Assembly (NCBI GenBank): GCA_907165065.1 | Contig: OU015539.1 | Coordinates: 13,794,816 to 13,858,815, forward strand | DNA from: Caprimulgus europaeus | Taxonomy: Eukaryota; Chordata; Aves; Caprimulgiformes; Caprimulgidae | Direction: 5' to 3' | DNA length: 64,000 nt | In this document: positions 25,101-39,400 of the stretch, piece by piece | Position numbering within the stretch: the stretch's first letter is position 1 | Layout: every line of letters begins with the position of its first letter | Translations under genes and position numbers: made by a program | The notes under the pieces: model-generated | What the model was told of the DNA's origin: nothing | The model's database searches: none | The model's input: only the letters and a program-made list of their open reading frames with translations

Positions 25101-28100
25101 GAGCATGAACTGTAAGATGGGGGAGAGGACAAAACTCGACCCACAGAGTTATTCTGGGAGACAGCAGCTCCCTTAAGAAGCACCAGTTGCTACAAGAGAT
25201 GTATAGTGCGAGTCCCACTAAAGCAGGGCTGGGCTTGGCTCGGAGACCTCTCTGCATTAAGCCAGAGCTTTGCATGAGTCTCCTGCAAGTGGTAGCTGTT
25301 CCTGAAGGGAACTGAAGGATACCAAGGGAAATGCAAGCCTCAGACAGAAGACAATACCACTTTATTTTCCTAGCCTTCACTGTACAAAAAAACATAAAGT
25401 GGCCAACTCCAATCAAAGGCACATCCATCCTTAAGCTGCTTCAGAGACAGAGAGCTGACTCTTACAGGTGAGAACTGGAGCATAAGGGAACTTGAGGGAA
25501 CTTAAATTTACTGAGGAACAGAAGAAACACCCACCACACCCCAAGGCTGACCACGAGCTGACAGCCTCTTTTCTTCAGACCTGCACCTGCACAGCCTGAC
25601 CACACAGCTTGGCTTCAGAGGCCAGTCAGGAGACCTCAGGCCATGACGCTTGAAGCTCCTCATAGGGCATCACTTGCTCATTCAAATGTTCAGAAACAAG
25701 ACGTCCAGCACTTGCCTGCTGTACCAGCCAGCAGCTTTGCACCACATAAGCCAAACTCATTCTTTCCACAGAAGAGCAGCTATTAATAACTTCCTATTGC
25801 CCAGCCCAGCCTGCTGACCAGTATCCAGGCCTCCCCAGTTCTCCTTGAAGGCTGGCAGCATGCCATGCACATCAACTAATTCAAACTAATTTGACCTATT
25901 TTGGGCAGGAAGGTATTTCAGTGTCCTAGACCCTCAGACTGCCCTAAGCCAGCCCCTGTTTCAAGGTGATAGAGCATGAATTCACTCACCGCTCAGAGTT
26001 GTAACCCATCCCTTGGTACTCTGCCACCTCTCTGGACATCATGTTTTTCTGACCTTGTGAGCTCTGGGGACAAGTGCAAACACTTACCCTCAACCAAGGG
26101 GTACAATATTTTTATTCTCCCTGGTGAGTTGCCCAGCCTAGGACCCGTGCCTCACTCGGAGTTAGCTGTCAGACAGATGGTTTACTCACTCGGGGGCTGG
26201 GGAACTCATGCCAAACGCTTGACAGAGACTTCCTGCCTTGTTTCTGGTTATTAGCAGACTGGCAGACAAGTTGGCTCTCAATCTCTACTCAGAAGACAAC
26301 CTGTATTCTCCACCTCACTGAGATCCAGAACCTCAGAGAGGCACTGCTGCCATTTGGGATGGAATTTTTTTACATCAAGAACAAATAGGAGCTAACGTGC
26401 ACCTCAGTCTTGTACCCTGTTCACCAGAGCCACACAACCTTAATAACGTGATATTTGGTTTTAAAAACTTCCTGAGGAAGGGTGTAAATTGCATTTTAGA
26501 GTCCCACACAGTGACTTGCCCAAGGTGTACCGACACCCGCTGGTTTTCTTGCTGATACCTCTGCAGTCATTCCTCTGGGGGAGACAAGGATCCACCAGGC
26601 CTTGGTGCAACACAGCCAACACACCTCAGTAAAGCTTCAAGTCCATCCTGATGGTGCCAAGTGCTTGGTGCCATTTTTAGCAAGCAGAATAACTAAATAT
26701 TTAAGGACAAATCCTTCCCCAAATAGACAAGAAGAGCCAATCAGCAGCTGTTTCTCTGGAAAGATTTTGCCAGCACTACAAATACTCCATATGGAAGCAG
26801 AAAGATGCTAGTTCTGAGCAATAAATGCGTGTCAGATGACACTGCCACTAAATATACTTGGTGACTGTGAGCACAATTGTTCTGCTTCCAGCCTGGTTCC
26901 CCTCTCTGGCGTGGGCAGCAAGGGCATCTTAAACGAAACAGCCCCAAGATGAATTTAGTTTAATCACTGCATGTGAAGAGGGGGGGCAGGGAAGAAGGAA
27001 GGAGAACTAATATCAAGCGTGGAAACTAATACAAAAAGCTGCTGGGTTATTAATAGTGTGCTGAACTAATAAGATGCAGTCAAAGCTATGAAGTTTCTGT
27101 AACACCACAGCAGCTGCTACTGTGAAGTAAGAGACTAGAGTGGATCTGTGTATTTACAGCAGTTATCTGAAAGCCTGGGCATGTAATTCCACTCAGAATC
27201 CCCACCAACACACATACATTAAAAGCAGACTCAAAAAGCTCCTGTAAACCCACTAAGCACAATAGCTAAAGTTTCCACAAGAAATAATTCACAGCTATTC
27301 TCACACAGACGGGCTGAGAGCCTTGCTGGACCGAACATGGAGCAGAAGCTCTTGCTCTCTGAGAGCAGCCTGTACTGTAGCAGCCCAAACACCTTCCAAC
27401 CTTGATGGCTCAAGAAGCCTTCTGGGACAGGAACCTTTAACATAAAGAACTCTGCCTCATCGAAATTATGCTGGACAGTCACTGTTTAAAAACCTCAGAA
27501 CCACATCAGCTTTTTTTTAATGCACCTATAGGCAAAGTCATTATTGCCCAGAACTGCCACAATTCTGGGCATGGACCAGGATCCCGTTATGGAATGAGTT
27601 AGATAAGCGTGTAATACATTATGGATTTAAGAGGAGGTGAACACAGTCTCTACACAAGATGACTGCAGTCAAACCAACAGGATCATCATGATCCCCTTGG
27701 TCTCCTAAAGCACCTAACGCCCTTGCCATGGTTACCTGTTCCAGGGAGAGCTCTCTGAAGGCTGAGCAGCAGCGTCATGTTAGATAGCAGGACTTTAAAG
27801 AGTAACAAGCGCCATTTTGTTAAGGAAGCTTTAGAAGAGCTACAGTTTTGAAGACATTTTAAGCTTTTGTCAGTGGCAGGGGAGGGAAGAAGTCAGGTTA
27901 GTTAACTGCTGTTATGACAACTACCAAATAGAAGAGACCAGTGACTCGGAGAACATTGCTATTCACAGCAAAATTCCACTATGCTTTTCATGAGGTGTGT
28001 CCAATTACTTCCAGTATAAATTAGCCAGACAGTTGAAAGCAAGTTTGCAGAAAATGAGTTTAACACTATTATCAAGTGGAAAAAAGAAAACAAGGAAAGA

Positions 28101-29995
28101 TTTGCTTCTCATGAAATAGTCACTAAAGTCTAAAGCTACTTTGGAGATTTCTCAGATCCTGCAAAACCTTTCAGGCTTCCCACGTGCTTCATTGACAAGA
28201 TCCAGGACTCCAAGATAGCACTTGATGTTAAGTTTGTGCAACAGTTCTGGGAATAAAAACCAAGAACCTGCCAGGGTCAGCTGTAGTAGAGCTGACTTCA
28301 AAGTGCACTTTCAGGCTGCTGAGCAACTGCAGATGCAGGCAGATGGCTCATAACACCACTGTTCTACCAACTCACTCATTCAAAGGGTTGCTAATAGAGC
28401 CATGCAGGTAATATTACAAACCCTCGCCCCGGTCCTGCTGGGTTCAGTGACCATTTGCGTTGCAAACTAACAAGTCAGCTTCAGCACCTGCAGTTAGGCC
28501 AGAGGGCAAGTAGGAAAAGAAGACAGGCGTGATACCATGCAACTCCACCATTGGTACTGTGGGCTGCAGTTTTCCCTAGAAGTTCAGGCAATCCTGCCAA
28601 CTCGAGAGAAGTTTCTTTTAGAAAAACTTATGGTTTTCTATTGCACTGACATGCAGAAGGAGAGCCTCATCCTATCTGCAGCACCCAGCTCCACCAAAAG
28701 GAGAGTACACGATCCTATTTCCAATAGGAGACTTCAAAAGCAGAACACACATCAAAAACATGTTTAACCACTTACCATACAGCAAAACTGCAAAGGCCTC
28801 TGCACTTTATCTCCACTTCAAAAGCGAGACAGGGAGGGGTGCACGCACTAACCCCACGACAGCTCCCCCATGGGCACCCTGAGGCTGAAGAGCACTTGTA
28901 CCTGAACCCCGTGCCTGCCCACCCCAGCCTCTCCTCCCTCATCAACCAGAAAGGGCCAACCCTCACCACGGCAGCTCTTGGGAGCACATAATGGGATTAC
29001 ATACACGAATGAGGTGGTAAGAACAGCTCTGCACTGTGAGGAGATGTGAAGGCATACTGCTGTTGGGTAAGCAGCTCTCCCAGTGTGGTTTCTCCAGGCC
29101 ACCAACACTGAGGTGCTCCAAATGTGATCATTAGCAGCCTGAGCACCACACAGCTTAAGACTGTTCTCCAGAGGCAGACCAGCTGGGGCCTATTCTTCCA
29201 CTGTCAGAAGAAGAGGAGGGATCTACATGGAGGGCAAATGAGAGTCCAAAGCACACCCATTCCTAGTTCCCCTCTTGCCTTTATCTTCTCCTCACTGAGG
29301 GAGATTATCTGGAACAGTGCTGTGGTCCTACATTTTGCCTTTTTGCAGCTGGGTGGAACCAGACTGGGAGCACAGCAGTGCAGAATGAGCCATGCACACA
29401 TGACTGAGATAGGAAGAGACACTAATAAAACCTCCAGGGCTTTCTCAGACCATCCTGTCATTCAGTATAAGAATCAGAGGAAACAATTCCACCTTACCTG
29501 AGCTGGGCATTGAAAACAGTCAAGCTGCAACTTTAAATGAGCACACAGTTACTCAAGCACCAGTTAGTACAGAAATAGGCTAGGTGGTTTTTATATTAGC
29601 ACCCAGTTTCAACCAGAAACCAGCAAGATCAAGAAGAGACAGTTGTGTTTTACAGGGACCAAGATAGAGTTTAAAGGAGAATTTCACTATGGTACTCCTT
29701 TGCTCAAGGCAGAGTCTCAACCAAGAGGCACCACAGACAGGTTTTTCATAGCAGAAAGCTTATACTTCAAAGCCACATCTGTTGCCAGTTACAATAGCCA
29801 TGAATACACCAAGCCCTTACTACAACATACTCATAATGCAGAGTTAAAGGTTATATTATCTAGACATCACATTATCAGAAACATGAGTGAATAGGATGCC
29901 TGCACTGAACTTCATGCAAAACAGTTTTCAGTGATGCTACACAGGAGCCAAGAGAGACCATTAAGATTTCATAGACTTTTATAGAAAGTACTTTC

Positions 29996-30009
29996 CACAC
30001 ACACACACA
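29996..30009. repeat. (CA)7 microsatellite
   Basis: A short dinucleotide run. No other structure is seen around it. Confidence 0.85.
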
Positions 30010-30404
30010 TTCAAGGAAAGCCCACCGCTCCACACAGTGCAAGGACCCAGTGCTGCTGCAGATCAAGGGTGTCTCAGCTACTCCAAGGACATTCTTAAAA
30101 CTAGTTGGGAAAAACAAGTAAGTTGATCATAAATTTGGTTTAATTCATTAAGATGTGGCATCATGAATACAATAGGTGTTGAAAGCAGAAGTAAAAGGAC
30201 ACAAAGTTCATAAGAAAACAGGTAGAGCGAGCAGGCAGGCGAAACAGTGGTGAGCAGGTCACAGAAGTGATATTAGCAGAATTATTTGCAGTATTGGTTC
30301 TTCACCCTACAAACACTAAAGTCAGAAATTTACCCACTCTACAGCCAGGTCAGAGACCAGAAGCATTTTCAGTGACTTCTGTCTAATCGCACAAGTGTCA
30401 GTTG

Positions 30405-30465
30405 GAGTTGGACTAGGTGATAGTGGTAGGTCCCTTCCAACTGAAATATTCTATTCTAATTCTCT
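30405..30465 (+). mobile_element. CR1 LINE 3' end, very short
   Basis: The words TTGGACTAGGTGAT, GGTCCCTTCCAACTGAAA and TATTCTATTCTA match the last 60 bp of CR1 in sense orientation. It is a heavily 5'-truncated, diverged copy. Confidence 0.8.
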
Positions 30466-33400
30466 TCCACCATCATGATCTCCAGACAAGGACACCTGGT
30501 CAGTGCCACAGGACTGCACAACAGTGCGGGGCAATTTCCTCCCCTTTCAGCTTCCTGTTTTTTTTGAGAATTCTGGTTTCCCACCAACCAGCAGGAGACT
30601 TCCACGCCCACGCAATAGTCTCAATCTAGTAGAAAGTGATTTTATTGCTTTAAGTCCTGCACAGTGTGAAAGCTGCACGATAGAACTGTGCATGGAAAAA
30701 AGTCCTCAGGAATGAGAGATTTGAGCATTAAAGTGCACAGAAGAAACACTGACTGAGAGAAGGCCTGGGGATCCTGCCTGGATTGTTGGGGTTACTCTCA
30801 GGTCTCACCCATAGCCTGTTACTGGCCCTGATCATTCTGCTCAGAATGCTCTGACACTCTCACCATTTCCTCGGGGCTGGCTGTGACTAGCTACCCACTG
30901 TAGAGCCTCAAGCCTGCAATGGAAGGAGGCTGGTAGGGCGAAGAAGATGGTTTGCACATGAGCTCAGTACCCCCACGTCTGAGCAAGCACCCAGAATTGG
31001 GCAGTTAGTTGGCTACTGGCAGTGAAGGCAGCAAACACGCTCGTTGCACAAGGGGGTGACCACAGAGTGACAGTCTGTCCCTTTCCTCAAGTCCCCAGCT
31101 CCTCCCAGCTACGCAGGGCTCACCCATCAAGAATGTACCACTCACTCCCTCTCCACATTTTTGCCAGTGAGGGAGAAGCAAGGAGACAGAGAGGCTGCTC
31201 ATTTGGTATTTTTGCTCACTGCTTCCATGGTGCAGTGACATCCTAAACAATACCGGCCAAGCTCTACCAGATTTTTGGAAGTCTTAACTCAAGAGACCTC
31301 GCAACACCCCCGTGCGGTTAAGAAAAGGATATTGGCTCCTGCCACCCACCACTGAAACAGACACCCCTGGGCTGGAACGAAGCAGCTGTATGACACCACG
31401 CAGCAACACTTCACAGCATTTTAGGGTAGAAAGCAATTAACCTTTGGCTGAATCTCCTTAGCTCCAAGCCACAAAAAGAGTTTGTTCTGTTTTCTTCTCT
31501 ACCCCCACCTCCCTCAAGTCTGCACAGCTCTGGTGTTCTCATTAGCTCACTGCCTGGGCTGCTTTCTGGACCCTGAAATGGAGGAGAACAGTTGTCACCA
31601 AATTAATGGGCTGTTTATTCAGATATTAATTTTGTTTTTTCTTGCTTCTGCTCCAGAGTAGTAGCAGTTGATTCAGATAAAGTTAGGATAAGGCTGTAGT
31701 GCATTGTTTTTCTGTTCAGACAGTAAAATACACTAGAGCTGAGATCTCAGCTGTACTTCAAAGCAAGTTCACAGTTTGGGCAAGGTTGTCTTTACAGGTC
31801 TGAAAAGAGGAACTTCTTCAGCTGAGGGAAGACATCTCTCTGCTCACCACTGTTTCCTTCTAGGTCTGACTGAAATTTAGTACTATTTTCTGTACTTACA
31901 CAGAACCTTCATCTTCAGGTCCTGCCCTAAGACAGAGCGTCCCAGGATCCAAGTCTGCCAGCTACAGTGTGAATGCCTGGAAATCCCAGCAGTCAGATGT
32001 CCCTTAGATTTTAAGCCATGAATGAATAACTTGTATAGCACAGGTAGAGAGAGAATGATTAAAAGAAAAAAAAAAATCAGAAGGCAGGTAAGTGAAGGTT
32101 TAGGAATATAATCTGGATCTGACTCATCAAGTAGCATTCCCATACTTCACCCTGAGCACCTGTTTCCAAACTTCACCTGTCTCACAGGCAAAGAATGGAT
32201 TCATCTCAAGACTACCATCAATTCAAGACAGGCCTGGCGCGTCGTGCCCTTGAAGGACCAGTACCTCCATCACCTAGGCTCACTCTAGTCAACTCCCATG
32301 CCACACCAGCATGGCCACCTCTGTGCACTCAGCACAGTTCTCCGCTTCTGCAAAGGCAAAGATTGGTTTTGTGTTGCCCTAAAAACACACATCAAACTCT
32401 CCATAGTTTCACCCAAGCCCCAAATTCAAGTCAGGCTAGTTCCCAGCCAACATCAAGGAGACACACTGAATGACCTTAGGGGTTATATTACACACAGAAA
32501 CACAGCACCAAAGCAGCACCTAGAAAGATAAAGCTGCTAATCAGCTTAATCCTATTAGTCTTCCACACTCTTCCATAAAGCACGTTCAGAAGCAGATGTA
32601 GAGAATGACTCCTTCACTTTGGTGCATGTGTCTAACCTTTCCAGAGCATGCTCTGTTCCCAGCCATCAGAAACTGGAAGCTGAGGCTCGGGCTGTGGTCA
32701 CTGTGCAAGCAGAGCCAGACCAGCAGCAGTTTATCACCTGTGAGGGGGAGTGCAAAGTCAGCCTGACACAGGGCCCAACAGGTTGGGCACTTTGGAAGGC
32801 ACCCTCAGGAGTGGTCTGTCCAGTAACCTTCAGGCACCACTAAGACCTGCTTACTCATAGGACCAGCAAGCTCACACTCCCTCAGAGTTGGGGAGAAGAG
32901 CAAGCCCACTGCAGATCCTCAGCCCTAGGCCAAAAACTATTTTGCTACCTTTTGTTTCCATCCCCTGAACGAGACCTTTCACCAGCCCTTGCCAAGTTAG
33001 GGTTCTCAGCTAAGGAGCAAGGCAGATTAGAGACACACAGAGCTAGCTGGGTGTAACTCTGCCGCTTGGCTTCAGGTAGTTACTCGTGAGCCTGTCAATC
33101 CCAAAAATCTGGTCACAGGTAGTGAGGAGCCCTGGGCCATGCTGTGCCTTGGCCTGCAAAACACCAGGGGCTGTGCCTGCACAACAGCACATGCAGAGCT
33201 CACCCAGGTCAGCAGCAGAATCGCCACTGAACTGCTGTTAGCAGGCAACACCTTTCCTAGGTGCTATAAAAGTAGAGTTGAAAATAATCCAAGACCCTCC
33301 CAATTCCTATTGTGAGTTTGCTGTCATATTCAAACACAAGTCTGTTACATTCTTCTTTTCCAATACCTGAAGTCCCTTTTGCCTTAGTTATCTACAAAAA

Positions 33401-36400
33401 AAGGCTGCTGTAAATGCTCCTTCTGGAGCCAAACAAGGAGTCAGAAAACAAAATCAAGAGTCAAAACAAAGCAGTGCTTTCCGTTCTTAAAGTCAGCCTC
33501 ACCAGGGCGATGCAGGCAGGAAGGGAGAGCCTGCATTAGCAGGTACTCTGCTAGCGGGCTCGAAGGAGAAGGAATCCGTAAGGCTCCCAGGCATTCCAGC
33601 AGCCTGGGTACCCAGGATCACTTTCACAGTTTAGGAAACAGTTTCGTCTCAACACCCACAAATTGACCTTGGCAGAACATAGAAGCTTTGCACATAACAG
33701 CCATGTTTCTGCTATGAGTAATCCAGTAATCTAAGTTAATGCTTCATTTTGTTGGTGGAACAAAACTTATCGTATGAATAAGACATTGGGAGGGGGGAAA
33801 GAACTAAACCACTTTAAAATTACATTGATGAGAATTTCTGAAGTCCATTTAACAAGACCCTTCTACCTATGGAATTTCATTATTTTATGCATCTTCACGT
33901 CTTTCCCACATAATTTTCAGTTTTACACACTATCACTTTTTTTCCCAATACACCAGAAGCAAAATACATATGCTCAGGCTGAAACAATGTATTCTGGGCG
34001 GTTAAACGGGCGAGGATCTTCAGATACAACCTGGCACGGATGTTCTGATTACTCACAGCTCAGCGAAAGATGAGTGACTCTCCATTTAGAGACAATATAT
34101 ACAACCTTACTGCAATATCTTCCATTTGCTCTCCATTTTGTCAAGGCTATTGCATACACTCAGAGCTAATCTCATTGAACTCTGCAGTTCAGGTTAGACT
34201 CACTGTGCATCTGAATGTGACAGGAGACTGTTGCCTGCTGCTGGCCAGCAAGGGAAGGAAGGGCACACTGCCACAGCCAGAAGTGGAGAGCACTGCTTAC
34301 ATACCTGCTATCTTATCCCATCACCTAGGTTAAAAAATTAGAGTACGACATTTAGGGGGTTGTAGCTAAGTTGCATTTCTGGTTTTTATTTGTTTTGTCT
34401 TCCAAATTAACTATTTACAGCAACTCTCCAAAAGCGAGTCTACACAAACACAGACTTAAGCATCTAAGGAGAAAAACTCCAGAGCCTCATCCATGTCCTA
34501 TAAAAGCTTCAAGATTGCACATCAATACCCCACAAGGCTTGCTTCCATCTCTTAGAAAAGAAAGCAACTTCAGCAAGTAATCTGTGCCAATTACATGAAA
34601 ATTAGGTCAGGTACCTTACCTATATCAGTCACCCTTGTAATCAGTTCAGGTGCCCTCTGAGATATAGCAGTTTCCAGAAATAAGAACTACTGAATTTGGC
34701 CAAATAAGCTGTGACTTGGTGGAGTGGGAGCAGTGAGAAATATTTAAAGGCTAATGAGTTTGAGCCTACTGGAAGAGCAATGCCTGCTTTTCTAACAAGA
34801 CAAGGTGCCTATTTCTAGCCCAGCTGGGCCAAGTAACACGAACTGTTATAGTTTGCTTATATTCAAAAGCCTGAATCTAAAGCCAGTGACAAGCTGCTTT
34901 TGCCACAGCAAGATGCTGAAGGAAGAGAAAGCATGAAGGACAGATTTAAGTTGTAGTATGTCTTTGAAGCTCTTACACCATTTGTTCTTAGAAGGATCTA
35001 ACACAGACAGAAGGAGAAATAATGCATTAAGAAGTGTGTGGAACCCAAGTTTGTATAGCTTGTGGCTTTGCAAGTTCTCACAGGGTTAGCATGTTCACAT
35101 CCATGCCCAGATCCCATGCTTGGGCTCACAGCTCCCACCAGCCAGTGACACCCACTGTGTCCGTCACACATGCAGCACACAGGCTTCCCCAGCTCCCCCC
35201 ATGCACGTACATACAGGCTTTTTGCTGCTGCAAAGAGGAAGATGGAAGCAAACCAAGGAGAAATGCATTCAGCCCAGTGTTATTTGGCAATGCTGAGCGT
35301 GAGAGGAGTATTAAGCAGCTAGTGCAAACTCACTATGCGATAACTGACTGACAGGCTCCTGGAAGAGCTATAAAGTGCCCTTTCATTCCTGCCTGCCTTC
35401 AGATGGGCAGGTGCAGGCACTAAGGCAGGAGCGTAGAAAGAAACTCTTAGCTCTCCAGACAGTATAGTCTCCAAGGCTGATGTTATGGTCAAACAGCACA
35501 ACCCATAGAGCAGCCCTTCTCCGTCTGTCATCATTCGTGCCTTATTGTCCTGGGCTCTGCTCTGTTCGCAGCGAGCGGGCATGCTCCATTTCTCAGCCAC
35601 ATGCCAGCAAGCATGCTGGCGTGCTGCCCACCCTAAGTACCGTGTAGGCAGGATGGCGCCTCCAATACTTAAAACAATATTTAATGTTGTACATCACTGT
35701 GGGCCTGTAGATTATTTTCTAAATCCATGAAGCAACAGTGGATCAGCATGTGGTTTGCTAATGCTGCACAAGGAAATAATGCACGAGGAGAAGAGATTAG
35801 TGTGGAGCACTTGAAATTACAGTTGGCCTTAGCTATAGAATAACATATAGAACATGATGATCTACTCATCCCGGGCTCCACAGTGCATCTAACACTGGAC
35901 ACCGAGAAAGGCACGTATGGAAGGAAGCCTGCCCAAGCAGCAGACAGTTTCACCATTCTAGTTCTACCCTCCCGTTGTTTCCAGAAGAAAGGACACAGGT
36001 GTAAGGTAAAAACCTCAAACACAAGCCTGCTTCTCATGCACAGGGGAAAAAAATAAATCAACATGACAGGCAGAAAATTACACACTCTGGTTGATGCTGA
36101 CACATCAACCTCAGCACACAGACCTCAAGTTTATACTTACAAAGCATCAATGGATTGTTCTTTCTGCCACTAGTGTTAAAAGTCACCTAAAGACCTGAGC
36201 AAACACCACGGCACTGAAACAATTAAGACAATGGTATAAAATGCAGTTCAAGAACAGTGTCATAAGATATTTGCTGTTTGTCACTCGGAGAAAGTTGCCA
36301 CAAACCACATGAGGAACTCTTACACTCTTCCCAGCTCCATTTGCTCGTTCAGTGATCAACTCCATTATTAAATTAATTTTGCAGGATTAGCGATAAGACC

Positions 36401-39400
36401 CTTTTGGTTTCCTTATATTTGTCACTGGTGAGGGTGACAATCATATCTGCACTTCCAGAACACAAGTCTGAAATAAAAACAGAATTTATCCAAGATGAGC
36501 AGAGAGGTCCACTGACCTCAAGGTCAAGTGACACTTAAGTCTCAAGAAGTTCAAGAAGCCACCCATACATTTGTGTAGTAACTCCTTAGTAGGTACTTGG
36601 AGCCAAGACTAACACACTAGAGACTGCAAGTACCTAGATTGCCCCCCACAGCCACCACAAGGAAACTAAGGTAGCAGAGACACTCCCTTAGAGATGAGGA
36701 GCTGACAACAGAGTGATTAGCCATTTCACCACACAAGCAGTCACCTCTGAAATCCAAATGCCTTGGTCCCACTCAGATCCTCATCCAAGTACAAGCTATT
36801 CTGGTCATGGTGACTAGCCCTGTGCTTTTCCGTAGAGTCACTTCAACAAGATGTTGAAGATGTAGCTATCAGGTTGCAGTCACTGACCAGAAGTGACTGA
36901 GAGCGCTCTGGACACCAAGATCAAGCAGAGCATAGCACACAGTCCTTCCCTGGAAGGAGACACTGACAGCAGAACACCTTATCTTTGTTTTGCTACCAAA
37001 AATCTTTAGGAGCAGGCTTCAAATTGTAAGCCATACTTAAGTGCATTTCAGTACAACAATTAGTATTCAATTACTTATCTGAACTGACCCTACTCAAGTA
37101 GTGTTGGGCAAGGTTTAACTAGGAGAGCTTTCCCAGCTTACCTGGGGGTGTCCATCCTGCCCACCCCCATTCCTCCCCCTCAGTGTTACAGAAAACTCTG
37201 TATTTTGAAGTTGCATCTGCATGGGAACTCAAGTACTGCTCACTATGGCCATTCGTGTTGGCTTTTGCACTTCACAGCCTTCATTCAGTGGTCAGAACTA
37301 TTTTCTGATACAGAAACTTGAATTCAGACCCTTTTTCTGCTCTGCCAGGTTCACCTGACTGTCAGCAGTTTTGTAGCACACGTGCTCACCCTGCCAGTCA
37401 CATGTGAAGAGGCAGAGACCCCCACACTCCCTCCCACAGGTACCTTGGAGCTGTACACAACTTCAAATTCTGCAGAAAACAGATTTCTTGCTTTAATTTA
37501 GAAAAAAAGTGTGAAAATCCTTGAAACTGACGCAGGGCCTTGTTCTTGGAACACATTAATGCTTTTTTCATTTTCTAAAAATTTTGTCTGGCCCCAAATA
37601 ATTTTTCCTTGTCTGTCCAGCCAAACAGAAGAAAAATACCAATTATTCACACATCTCTGGTTTTCAGCAGAAGTCTGTTCAAGCCTTCAGTGCTAGTATT
37701 TTCTCAATACTACAAGAGCTTTCCCATATATATTTAACACTTTTCCTCTTCAAAGAGGACTACTACTGAAGTCACCTCGCAGTGCCTTTTCTGCTTATTT
37801 ACAGCACTGCAGGAAAATGCATTTTTGAAGTTATCTGTATCCTAGGCAAGCGTTATTATCTTGTTTGCAGTGCAACTGTTAGTCTTTTTACACTGAACCT
37901 CTATTTTACTTACTGACATTTTTCTATTATTTCTCAGTAGAGGCTTGCAACTGTTGCTGGATACAAAAATGCTTCTAAAGCAGTTGTGCTCCAGAGACAT
38001 ATGCCTACCCTATGACTCCAGGATTATTTCCTCTAAAATTCGATAGGGAGATGTGTACTACTTTGTAGTATGATCCATTTCAACTGTGTGCCAGCAAGGT
38101 AGGTAATCCTACACTGTCCCAGTTTTATAAGAATCCAGGCAATTTGAATTAATAGCATAAAAGTATAGCACTTGCCATAAACATGGAACAGTTGCTTTAT
38201 TGCACTTGTCAAATGCATTCCTCTCTTTGGTCACAGTTATGGTCGAAGAATTTAACAAAAAAATTAACAAGCAATTCACAATATAAAGGAACTAAAAAAA
38301 AAGTCAAAGCTGGCAAAAGCATCACATACTCTACATGTTTGAATTCTAATGTTTTTTTTTTCCAGCCTGGTTCTCACTCTTAGTTCAGCAAACTTCTTGT
38401 AAGCCCCGTTCCTCGTTCCCTACAAATTCCAGAGCGCAAAGGACACCAGAGAGGCTCTTCCCTTCAGCCTCCCAATAAGCAGGGAGTGACTGAACGAGTA
38501 GTTCCAGAGGTGTTCACGAAGCTCATTTCAAACTGTTCTTCTGGCTGTATCTCCACTGCCCCATAGACCAGGCAGGAAGAAATAGCCATCCACACCATCT
38601 CACCTACTGAAACATGCTCATGATCAGCTTTATGGGGAGCACCACTGCCTGTGGGAAGCCTCAATGCTCCCAGGGCACTTTGCATGGCCTCCAGCTATTC
38701 CCATCTCTCCCATGGTGATGGGGAATGACAGCTTGAGAAGTATCACCCCCTCCCAGCTCCTCTGAGGGCTAAGTGGGATCTGCAGACAGTCTGAGCTCAT
38801 ACTGAGTGCTGGCTCCTTACATGAAGGCCACCACAATGTCCAGGCACCAGTTTGACAGAGGATGGTCCCAAAATTCACGTGCTTCAACAGGTTCACCTTG
38901 GACAAACCCTTAAGATCAAGAGGTTCAGAAGTATTCTGAGTCCTGACACAGAGCACTACCTCAAGTCAACAAGAAGCATCACCCACTTTCCTTGGGACCA
39001 TCTACTACGGAGGAAAGCATCTGAAACTTGCAGTCCACAGTTTGGAAGAGAGGACAGTCCTTTGAAAACCTTTGCTGATGGCAAAAGATTAACAGAAGGT
39101 GTGACTGGAAACAGAAACGTTCCATTTTGAGAAAAGTGAACGATGCTGGACACAGGATAAAGATCTGCCCTATTTGCCAAACAGAAACAGAAGCAGTAGC
39201 TACGGACAGAATGGCTGACTTCATTGTTGCCCAGGTTATTAACCTAGATGGCTCATCATGTGTACAGCCATCTGCCCACAGCTTGCCTTTGAGTCCCAGG
39301 TATCTGAGGGAGAGCCCACGGGCTGCCGTGCCCACAGAGAGCATGGCTAGAGCAGACAAATCCTGCAGCACTGCTGGCCCCACATCCTCACCCTGCTGCC

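Larger units (their letters stand above)
24544..31926 (-). other. Chain of splice-flanked minus-strand segments (possible small exons)
   Basis: Five segments, read right to left, have acceptor and donor consensus sites and an open frame that stays in phase when joined: 31900-31926, 30864-30913, 27736-27761, 25990-26063 and 24544-24600 (234 nt, 78 codons). A sixth (23954-23988) would add a stop after about eight codons. The best sites are the acceptor before 30913, the acceptor and GTGAGTGA donor of 25990-26063, and the GTAAGT donors at 31900, 24544 and 23954. The product is not recognised. The segments are unusually short for vertebrate exons, and such chains can be assembled by chance in 8 kb, so confidence is low. 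Confidence 0.18.

Noticed and set aside
32619-32843. Plus-strand 74-codon frame after an acceptor-like tract
   Set aside because: No family is recognisable, there is no donor or poly(A) context, and length is within chance expectation.
34300-34330. Minus-strand segment with excellent acceptor and GTATGT donor
   Set aside because: The 20-nt insert has stop codons in all three frames, which shows that splice-like pairs occur here by chance.
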